Positions 51,989-61,682 of a stretch of DNA of 64,000 bases are shown here, one piece after another. The DNA is from Vigna angularis (lineage: Eukaryota; Streptophyta; Magnoliopsida; Fabales; Fabaceae), in assembly GCF_016808095.1 (NCBI RefSeq), contig NC_068972.1, positions 20,886,289-20,950,288 of the forward strand. Direction: 5' to 3'. Made by a program: the position numbers and the translations under genes. The notes under the pieces are model-generated. The model searched no databases. It worked only from the letters and a program-made list of their open reading frames with translations, and was not told the origin of the DNA. Numbering within the stretch: the first letter of the stretch is position 1; every line of letters starts with the position of its first letter.

Positions 51989-54900
51989 TGTCACGCCCCG
52001 ATATTTTATCTTGAGAGGGTGACATTGTTTCATAAAACACTGCTTTTCCAAAAATATGCGGAAGCGTTTAATTAATTAATTTATTTTTTCTCAAAACAAA
52101 AACACGTATGATACCTTTCTTTAAAACTCGACATTTCAAAATAACTTTAACAAAATAGTTTTGACCTCTAGTTATACTGGGAAATTAAACAAATTATAGT
52201 TCTGATAACAAATGGACTTTCCAAATACATTTGAAATTCCCATTCAGATTCCCCACTCGCAAATCCTCGCATTTCACTATTTCATCTTCCTCTGTCATAT
52301 GATATGCTCCCGTATAATATCACACATTATACGATCATCGCAGTCACATGCACAAACACAAACAACAGGGTGAGCTAACTGAAACAAACATACAATCCAT
52401 TCGCAGTCCTTTAATAATACAATCACAATATTCAATATAGATAAGCACACCCACTGAACATATTATCACAATATCATTGTTCAACAAAATTATTATTCCA
52501 ATTATCAAAGTGTTACAATATCACCTCATCCAACCTACTTACCAAAGTATCACAAACCAAGTTCTTCTACCTACTTACCAAAGTAGCACAAACCAAGTTC
52601 TTCTGCCTACTTACCATAGTAGCGCAGCAAGACAATATTGCCTACTTACCAAAGCAGTACAGTATAATTACTCCGCCTACTTACCAAAACAACGCGATTT
52701 ATATCATTCTCTTTATCTCTTCATTCATCATTTCATCATGCCTACTTACCAAAGTAGCACAGACTAACATCCTCCTGCCTACTTACCAAAGTAGCGCAAA
52801 TCAACCAAATTAACATTTTTTTAACAGATTATTCATAATCAATCACAATTTATCTCAACCAGTGATTCCAAACACATCATGCTCAACAAGCATATAATAT
52901 CCAATCATTTCCCAATCCACTTCTGTCTACTTACTAAAGTAGCACAGATTAACCAAATTACATTTTTATAGCATATCATTCATAACCAATCACATGCCAT
53001 CTCAACCACCAATCCCAAACCAATCATGCTCAACAAGCATATAATAACCAATCAACATTTCTCAATTTCAATTATGTCTACTTATCGTAGTAGTAGAGAT
53101 TAATCAAGTTACACTTTTATAACTTATCACACATAATCAATCATCATCCATTTCATCCAGCAATCCCATTCCAGTCAAACTCAACAAGCATTTAATAACT
53201 AACATAATGTCAATTCAAACATATCATCAATTCATTTTGCCTACTTACCAAAGTAGCACATACCCAAGAGAATACACATCTCCAAACTCAATTCACAATC
53301 ATGATATAATCGTCCTTAATCATACTTAACAAAGTATTTCACATACATCTCATTTCATACATTTCCCGACACATCCTTCACAATTAAACTCAGTTTAATT
53401 ATCCTCATCCATACTTAACAAAATATATTCACCTACAACTCATTTCCACATCATTCAACCCATTATTAACTATCAAATTTACAACTTTCTTTATAGCACC
53501 TTTGATTTCCCATATTTAGGTAGCTCAAACAGCTTGGAGACCGTCACCAATGGCTCCGAAAGGGTTAAAACCCCCCAAAACGAACATCCAGAACGTCCAA
53601 AACGAATATCCAGAACCCCAGAAACTATCAAAAACAAATTCTGCAACGTGCTAGTGAATCTAGTGGCGCTGGAGTGCGACCAGGGGCGCTGGAGCACGAC
53701 CCATACCTAATCATCGCACGCTGGGGTGCGACCAAGGGGCGCTGGGGCGCCATGACAACAACCGGATTCATAATTTCCACCCAGTTTCGTCCATATTTGG
53801 TTTTCAGCACAGATTCAACACTTCTAACATGTTTTCAAACATATTTAGAGTCTAATATCACTCCACAATCAACCACAAACATCATAAACATCAATACAAA
53901 CATTTGCTCATGCAAAATCAACTCTTAAAGTGCATAACCTCATATTTTTCTGCATAATTTCCACCAATTTTTAATCACTCAAACAACTCAAAAAATGAGC
54001 CCAATCCATCACAAAATAGTTTACACACATCACCCATTCATCAATCATCAAAAACATATTTGAAGTTACAACATAAAACTTTTACAACATTTTTGAAGTT
54101 ACACAAAATAGTTTCCCAAAACTCATCACTCATTCTACTCATCAAACCATACATTTTGATTCTATCATTTTCCATCACATAAAACTTTTACAACATAAAG
54201 ATCTTAATTGTTAACACACCATACTTCCATCTTATTAAAGATTTCCACACAAACCATCAATGCATCCATCCAAAATTCATCAACCAGCCAAAACACCCAA
54301 TTTTCGTATTTCAACAAAAGTTGGGTAAAACCATCATGTTTCTCATCCCATTTCACAATTCAATTCACCAAAAACATCATATACATATAGATAAACATGT
54401 TAGAACGAAAATCCATCATCAATTTAACATAGTTCAACAACTTTCATCATAAAGTTCATACAAAATTCATACATCAAAGTTATAGCAAAACCCATTTGAT
54501 TCCTCTCTTTGAAATCATGTCACACATTTAACCAAACCAAATTTCCATACAATCCATCATCACAAACACCAAGCAACAAAATTCATTCTCACATCCATAG
54601 AATTTTATAATCAAAGCTTGAGTTAGCTCCCCTTATCTCTTGAAGACTTCCTTTGTAAACCTTGAATCCATCTCCACAAGACTTGCAACACCTTGGCCTT
54701 CTTTCAACTCCAAAAGCTCTAAACTCCACCTCTCTCACGGATTCAGCAGCAAGGACTCCACTCACACAAGTGTAGAACCCATTTCCTCATATTCTCACAC
54801 TTGTAGATCTGCCCAAGGGACACCATGGCCCCCTTAAACCATAAACAAGAATTTAAAATTGGAAAGGAGATCGGCCCACGCTCCTCTCTGACCCAAGGGA

Positions 54901-55328
54901 CCAACATTATGGGTCTGGAGCATATTCCCCAACTTTCCACGCAAGCCTCACGTGTTTTAGATCCAAAACGTGAAAACTGCACAACACTCGTACTGGGGCG
55001 CCCCTTAAAAAGGGCGCTGGGGCGCAACTCAACTGATCTTTGCGCGCTTGGGCGCCTTAGAGGGAGGGGCGCAAGCCCCCATCAGTAAAATTGTCACAAC
55101 TTTGACAGTCTGGTTGAACCCCTTATCGAAGTCAAAAATACGTTTGAGTACTCGGATCGAAGCTCTTTGAGTCTACTATCCGATGAATAAAGAATCACCT
55201 CAACTGGAAATTTGTAGAAAAAGTTATGAATGAAATAGTAAACCATGTCAAAGTTGACAACATTCTATTTTACCTTATAACTTTAACTTTTTTACACTTA
55301 GTAACTCTTGAGCTTTTAGGGTCTTACA
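51989..55328 (-). mobile_element. Solo LTR D (3340 bp), gypsy type
   Basis: It begins TGTCACGCCCCGATATTTT and ends ...TTTTAGGGTCTTACA, with the exact 5-bp duplication gagga (51984-51988 and 55329-55333). It has no primer site, internal domain or second LTR, so it is a solo LTR left by recombination. The minus-strand end ...CGGGGCGTGACA is typical of plant chromovirus (Tekay-like) LTRs, from memory. It contains a hairpin array (52520-53260) and two GC-rich ggcgctggggcgc patches (53650-53755, 54985-55075). Confidence 0.8.
52520..53260. repeat. Array of ctacttaccaaagtag hairpins in LTR D
   Basis: At least nine copies of tgcctacttaccaaagtagcaca, or close variants, are spaced about 30-160 bp apart. 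Each is a 6-bp stem (ctactt/aagtag) around a 4-nt loop. In later copies (ctacttactaaagtag, ctacttatcgtagtag) the stem or loop varies but mostly still pairs. Confidence 0.85.
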
Positions 55329-55460
55329 GAGGACTTATGCTCTGAACGGCAGAAGACTATTGTTGTAACTGATGAAACAATGAAAGAAACTTTGGCACCG
55401 AACGACAGAGGACGTTGATACCGAAGGTCTAACCTAACACTCTAAAACTCAATTCGCCGA

Positions 55461-55479
55461 GTCCTCGACAACGACGCCA
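55461..55479 (-). other. Primer-binding site of element B (tRNA-Asp type)
   Basis: The minus strand reads TGGCGTCGTTGTCGAGGAC, the same site as in element A with two further changes, 2 nt from LTR B. Confidence 0.85.
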
Positions 55480-55481
55480 TT

Positions 55482-56562
55482 TGTTAAACTGTTTTTTAGT
55501 CGCCTAAAGCAGAACAAATTTGGTCCTCACTAATATAGTAAAGGGCTTACCAAAATATCAATCCTAGAACTCGGTACAATTAAGTTTTAAAATGTAGAGT
55601 TAATCTTGCTTTTTATTTTATTTACTATTGCTACTAACTAGGTGGGGACAAAGAAATGAAATTGAAAGAAATGAAACTAAAAAGAAAATTTGTTTTAAAG
55701 ATAAAAAGAAAATTAAAATGAAATGAAATGAAATAAAAGATATTAGTATTCTAAACTACCTAAAACAAAAACAAAACCTAATTTCTATAGCTAATATGAT
55801 CTACCCAATTTACAAAGACACTAGAAATGCATAGTACAATTGAGAAATCTAATTATTAACCAAATCAAACAAATAACAAAGAATTTGGAAAATTGAAATG
55901 TAAGCAGAAGCAAAACTTTATCTAACAGGAAATGTTCAAAATAATAAAAGATCATTACCTAAGCTTAAACACATTACAATAAATCCAGCAAATGTAAAGA
56001 AGTTAAAGAATGAAACTAAAAACATAGGCAGGAATCACAATAATAGACAGATGCACATTGATTTGGATGAAACAAGTCCCAATTGCACTTCAGGAAGACA
56101 TCCTGTAAAGATTTAAACTCACTTTGGAGTATTTTGGTTCATATTGCAGAACCTGTTTTGGCAATTCACACTCATTCATCTAATCGATTTACAATACATC
56201 TCTAAACTAAATCAACCAGAGATCATGACGTAGAATCAAAGAATGTTATTTCTAGAAAAGTAAAATCATGTGCAAGAAATTAAAAGCAATCAGAAATGTA
56301 AAAATCCAAAGCAAGAACAATAAAAGGAATCAGAATTGCATTAAACTTTGAAAACAAGAGTACATGATACTAGAAATCTTTGAAAATCATGGTCTGTCAC
56401 TCTCGTAACTCAGTGAAATCCAGAATCGAAGAACAAAGTCTCTATACACTAAGAAAGCATGATAAACCCTAACTACTTTGAAAGTAAAACTAAAAACCTA
56501 CACTACTCTCTCTCCCGCAATCTCAAATCGTTCCGTGGAGTCTGCACCCTCCACTTCTCTCT
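55482..56562 (-). mobile_element. LTR B (Athila-like), truncated
   Basis: In plus sense it starts TGTTAAACTGTTTTTTAGTCG beside the primer site and matches LTR A closely up to the ccacttctctct word near 56562, where similarity stops suddenly. About 0.8 kb of the LTR is missing. It gives the uninterrupted reference that reveals insertion C in LTR A. Confidence 0.82.
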
Positions 56563-58340
56563 TTTGAAGTCAGATTTTTCAGAACTATTTTTCTGTTTAA
56601 ATATTATTTTATTAGTTTTTGGGTCTAGTAATATTTAATTTGATTTGATAGAGATAAAATTGGGATACATAGTTATGATTTTCGGTTTATCTAGGTACAA
56701 TATTATTTTATGATAGATTAAGCAAATTTTATTTTTAAGATAGTTGATATTTTATTTTTATTGCCCGTAATATTGTAAGTGTTGCTGCTATTTAAAGCCC
56801 TTCAATTATCAATGAATAGCAAGACTTAATTTTAGGAAAATATCTGAGTGTAACGTGAGATTTTTCTTAACACTATGATGGCTCCAAAGGTGGCTCACAA
56901 GGTAGAGTTGATACCATTTTCATGGATGACTTTCACTCTCTTAAAAATGCTTGACCATGGTTAGGGGATATGCCATCAACATCAATTGGATTTTAAATTT
57001 TTCATTTTCTCTCAATGGTAGTTTAGCTCACCCAATGAGCCTACATAAAATCATAAACCTAACCGATATATCAATTTGTTCCAACAAGTAATTTTATCTC
57101 TTTTACAAGTCATAAAAGGCACAAATTATCCTCAAATATTTCCTTAGTCAAACATTCAATCAACACACACCAATGAACAATCAACAAATCAACATCCAAC
57201 AATAATACTTATTATATCTCATCGGAGGTATACTACACACCATCAATTAAGCTCATCATAAAAAAAAAAAATACAAAAACCAATATAAATATTTAGTTTC
57301 CCTTACATATATTGTGAGCTACTAATTCAAAGACTCATTCACCTAAAAATACTTCTACTCACACAACATGCAATATTTACACATAAAAAAACTCGTATTA
57401 ACGATCTAAGTATATTATAACAATCCTAAACGAGTAAATATTCATCTTGAACCCTTATACAACACGTGCAATAACTAATCTCTCACATGTAGAAAAATTC
57501 TTAAAAACACTCAAAAGAAAGGAAAAAAAATGAACTTATTTTACTAAGATTTTGATAGGAAAAGATTGTAGCACTTTTCTTGAAGACTTCTAAGATATAT
57601 TGTGATCTTCAAACAAATAAGTAGATTTGTCACAATCTTATAAATATTGTAGAAAAGAGAAAATGAATTACTTTTAAAGAGACAGTAGTTTTTATAAAAT
57701 GAAACTCAATTAACTAATTTATATTTATAACTTGATCTTTTTAATAAGATAAAATAATTGAAATACTTTTAGAAAAAATATTTATACTCTTAAGTGATTT
57801 TAATCCTTAAGGGTTATGAATAAAAATTAATTTAAAAGAAAGAAAATAATAACATTTATTGAATGATACCACAAATAAAAAATGTGAAAAAAAATCAAAT
57901 ATATAATAAAAGAAAGTTGAGTTATGTATTACAAAATCTTAACAATAATTAGCATAATCGATGGTATAGAATAAGATGTTTAAAGTTGACGATTAATCAA
58001 ATACAATTTCATTGATATACTTTATTGCGAAAATGATTTTTGCAAACCTTGTGAAAAAAAAAAGAACATCTCTTTAGCATGTTAGAGAACAAGTTGATAA
58101 CATTAATTTTAAAGAGTTAAAGAATGAGAAAAGAAAAAACAACATTTTAGATTTTTATACTAGTTTATTTATAAACTTTATACTATTTTATTTATAAACG
58201 ATACTACATACAATTATTGATCAAGTTCCACATATAAATTTTCTCAACAAAATAAGTATTCTTTATACCTAAATTACTCTTAGTTAAAAGTTGAGTATTG
58301 TTTGAAGCAAAAAGTTACTTTTAAGTTTAAACCCTCGAAT
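56563..58340. other. AT-rich DNA of unknown origin
   Basis: The first 300 bp have an LTR-like look (a tatttaaagccc TATA-like word near 56787, ending near ttcttaaca at 56873), but no pair of target duplications or primer site was found. The rest is AT-rich without a supported gene. Confidence 0.35.
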
Positions 58341-58790
58341 CGTCCTCATATTTATTGGAGAATTTCAAGTGGGTCAACATTTTTTCAACTGTCTCAATTG
58401 GGTCCATATATTTTTAAAATTGAGTCAATTAAACCTTGTCCGTTAAGTTTTCTCATACGGCGTTAAACTGTGATTACGTGTTTATGCTGATGTGCATTAT
58501 TTGATTATGTGAAATTTTTATTTAAATTAAAGGATTATGACATGGCAAAATTGAAATGATTTATGTTAAAATAATAGATTAGGGATTGAAAATGGTCAGG
58601 GAAAGAGTGAATTGAAAAGGGAATTAAGGATTTGGAATTCGAAGACCATTAACCACCGTGCATTCTTCATCCAGTCAGGCCATGGGCCTCGCCACCGGTC
58701 GCGGTCGGAGCTTTGCCGACGGCAGTCACTTCTCGACTCTTGGTGTTCTTCATCGCCATGATTGAGTTTATTATATAATTCTGTATTTAT
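58341..58790. mobile_element. Possible MULE arm with a captured GC-rich fragment
   Basis: The text ctcaattgggtccatat, attaaaccttgtccgttaag and the following block resemble the style of the Pack-MULE arms (tagtccctctatataaaag, cccttccgttaaatat). It is followed at 58660-58760 by a GC-rich island, with a 30-aa frame on the minus strand (58759-58667) and a 27-aa frame on the plus strand, neither recognised. The opposite arm was not found. Confidence 0.35.
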
Positions 58791-59129
58791 TGCTGAGAAA
58801 CCAAGGATTTGTGAAACCGATATATCTCTTGAGATGATCGGGATTTATTTTGTACTTTATGACCCCATTTCCACTTCGTGGTGCATTTTTTTTTTATTGA
58901 ATTTGTTGTGGAATGCATATTGGAACACATCCATCGATTTTCTAGTTTGACTATTTTATTTCTACTCCTCCTTTCAAATTCAACAAATGTCGTTCTCTGC
59001 AATACGAATATATGAGGGGAAAGGGGAGGGGAGGGGATTTCCAAATTAATTAGTCTTTGGTGAGTGAATGCTGGGAAGAGGGCTTGTGAAGTCCAACAAC
59101 ATGTTAGAAAAAAAAACTAGCAATAAATG

Positions 59130-59448
59130 TGTTAGGTATCCAAAAGGAAATCCCTAACGAGCTCTCTAACTCTCACTCAATTACACCAACACGGTACCAA
59201 ATAGAATGAGAAAGAATGGAATTGCATTCACACCAACCAATCAAGAATACAATGTACTCAGGAGCTTAACCTCCTTCTCCCGGTTCTAAGACCGGTTAAC
59301 TACATACAAGTCACTAACTGCCCTCCAGGAACAAATACAGGGTCCTTATATATACCTTGTTCCCGCCCTCTTAACTGTTATTCAGTTAGATAACAGTTAG
59401 GTATTATTCCTCACCCTTTTCCTCTCATAAACCCTCCAAGGCCTAACA
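59130..59448 (-). repeat. 3' LTR of the gypsy element (319 bp)
   Basis: The minus strand starts TGTTAGGCCTTGG and ends GGATACCTAACA, with the inverted TGTTAG/CTAACA tips. A TATA-like tatatataagg lies at about 59345-59356. The polyprotein tail reads into its first 50 nt. The word aaatg at 59125-59129 is the predicted target duplication, to be sought beside the 5' LTR. Confidence 0.85.
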
Positions 59449-59750
59449 TTACTCCCCCCTTGAAAATCAACCTTGTCCCCAAGGTTGAATTCTGGGAACT
59501 GTTCTTGCATCATCACACGATCTTCCCAAGTGGCGCTTTCCTCCCCACTGTTTTGCCATTCAATGAGTAATTGCTCTCTTTGGTCCCCTCCTTGCTGCCG
59601 GACCCGTCTATCTAACACTCTGCTAGACAAACAGGTTGGGCCACTTTCCTGCAGATCTTTTGGCAGCTCCTTCTCTACCTGCTTCGTTCCAATAGCTAAC
59701 TTCAACTGGGACGCATGGAAGACTGGATGAATCCTTGCGTTCTCCGGTAA
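59397..59750 (-). pseudogene. gypsy polyprotein C-terminal tail (chromodomain-like)
   Basis: This is in frame with the integrase but after a TAG at 59753-59751. It opens with LPENARIHPVFHASQLK, the usual text after the integrase, and has QLLIEWQNSGEESATWED and FPEFNLGDKVDFQGG, a degenerate chromodomain-like end. In related elements this part helps to target insertion to marked chromatin. The frame closes inside the LTR at 59397. Confidence 0.8.
59449..59461 (-). other. Polypurine tract of the gypsy element
   Basis: The minus strand reads AAGGGGGGAGTAA directly before the LTR start TGTTAG, the priming site for plus-strand DNA synthesis. Confidence 0.8.
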
Positions 59751-61682
59751 CTACAACTTGAATGCTACTTCCCCTATCTGCTGAATCACCTTAAACGGTC
59801 CATAATACCTAGCTGCTAATTTCGGGTGCAATCTCACTGGCATCGTAACTTGTCGGTGCGGTCTGATTTTGAGAAATACCCAGTCATCCACCTTAATCGT
59901 AACTGGCTTCCTCCCTCGGTTAGCTTGTTTGACCATCGCATCCTGAGCCCTTGCCAAATGGAAACGGAGTTGCTGCAGTGCCTCATCACGCGTCTGCAAT
60001 TCCTGGGCTACAGCTTCTACCATCGTTTCTCCCGGTACAAACCTGGTCAAAGTAGGGGGTGATCTTCCATAGACAACTTCAAAAGGGGTACTCTTTGCTG
60101 CTCCCTGATAGCTGGTATTATACCAGTATTCGGCCCAAGGGAGAATCATGTTCCAGCCTTTAGGCTGTTCAGAGCAAAAACATCTGAGATAGCCTTCTAA
60201 AATTCTGTTGAGCACTTCCGTTTGTCCATCAGTCTCTGGATGGTAGGAGGTGCTCATCTGAAGCTGAGTACCCTGTAACTTGAATAATTCCCTCCAAAAC
60301 AAACTGAGGAAGAGTGGGTCTCGGTCACTGACTATAGTTTTGGGTATCCCGTGCAACTTCACAATCTCCTTTACAAACGCTTCAGCCACTGTCTTTGCGG
60401 TATAAGGATGTTTGAGAGGAATGAAATGTGCGTACTTGCTCAGACGATCCACAACTACAAGTATCGCGTCGTACCCCTTGGATTTCGGCAACCTTACTAT
60501 GAAATCCATGCTGATATCTTCCCACACAGCTTGGGGTATTGGTAGGGGTTGCAACAATCCTTGGGGAGAGGCTGCTAAATATTTATGTTGCTGACATACC
60601 AGGCACTGAGTTACGAATTCAGTTACAGCCTTCTTCATTCCGATCCAGTACAAGGACTGTGCGATCCGGCGGTAGGTTCGGTATACTCCCGAATGACCTC
60701 CCGTCGGTGTAGTATGATGCTCAACCAGCAGCTTCGGAATCCAACTTGACTTGGCCGAGAGAACTAGTCTCCCCTTGTAATGCAGCCTCCCATTCTCCAT
60801 CGTGAATGCTGGATGTTTGTCAGGATCTTGGTTTATGGCGGTTATGATTTTTCTAAGCTCTTCATCCTCATCAACTTCCTTTACCACTTCCTGGAAGTCT
60901 TTCCAGTATGGTCTTACTACAATATTCAGCTCCTTCTCCCTTCCTGGGATAACCTCCTCGGTTTCCTCCTCCGATTCATCTCTTTCCTTTCTAGATAAAG
61001 CGTCAGCCACCTTATTAGTTTGCCCCGTCTTGTAAACGATTTCGAAATCGTAGCCCAGTAGCTTGGCTATCCAGTGTTGTTGAGCTGGGGTGGTTATTCT
61101 CTGTTCCAGCAAAAACCGCAAGCTTTTCTGATCCGTGTGCACAACAAATTTCTGACCCATCAGATAGGGCCGCCAGTGCTGAACCGCCAACGCCACCGCC
61201 ATGAGCTCCTTCTCGTAGATCGACTTCCCCAACGTCCCCTCCGACAATGCCTTACTAAAGTAAGCTATGGGTCTTTTTCTCTGTGTCAATACAGCCCCGA
61301 TACCCACCCCCGAGGCGTCACACTCCACTTGAAACTGTCGTGTGAAATCTGGTAGCGCAAGCACTGGGGCCGTCGTCACCGCCTCCTTTAATCGACCCAT
61401 TGCTCCTCTAGCAGCTTCAGTCCAGACAAAGTTCCCCTTTTTTAGCATCTCCGTTAATGGTCGCGCTATCTTGCCGTAATCTCGGACGAATCTCCGGTAA
61501 TACCCGGTGAGTCCCAAAAATCCCCTCAGCGCTTTTATCGTTCTCGGTTCTTCCCAGGCTAGAACCGCCTCCACTTTCTCCTTGTCCATTTCGACACCTC
61601 TCCCTGTTATTACATGGCCCAAATATCTTATCGATGTTCTTCCAAACTCACTCTTCTTTCGGTTGACAACCCATTGTTGTTC
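59751..61682 (-). pseudogene. gypsy RNase H and integrase segment
   Basis: This is in the same frame as the upstream reverse transcriptase, separated by one TAG. After LGHVITGRGVEMDKEKVEAV (the end of the polymerase) come RNase H motifs ECDASG, SIYEKELMAV, VHTDQKSLRF and KVADALSRKE. The integrase zinc motif follows (H302/303-H310, C340-C343), then the catalytic triad D373 (SMDFIV), D433 (VSDRDPLF) and E469 (DGQTEV) with 35 residues between the last two, then the GPF-K region. All catalytic residues look intact. The segment ends at a second TAG (59753-59751). Confidence 0.92.

Larger units (their letters stand above)
51910..55460 (-). mobile_element. Leader of element B, split by solo LTR D
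   Basis: The pieces 51910-51988 and 55329-55460 rejoin across LTR D. They hold internal repeats of a gtaactgatgraacartgaaag word with cgaaggrcagaggat. The last 40 bp before the primer site (taacctaacactctaaaact) are the same as in the leader of element A, showing that A and B are sister elements and that A sits in the leader of B. Confidence 0.65.

Noticed and set aside
52510..53260. Spaced repeats that might suggest a CRISPR-like array
   Set aside because: Spacing is irregular, the units are hairpins inside a plant LTR, and there are no cas genes; this is a eukaryotic retroelement.
54640..55088. Frames of 60-94 codons at the right end of LTR D
   Set aside because: They lie inside a solo LTR with defined ends and have no counterpart among retroelement proteins.
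56563..56875. A separate solo LTR starting at ttgaagtcag and ending ttcttaaca
   Set aside because: No matching 5-bp duplication or primer-binding site was found, so it is described only as unassigned DNA.
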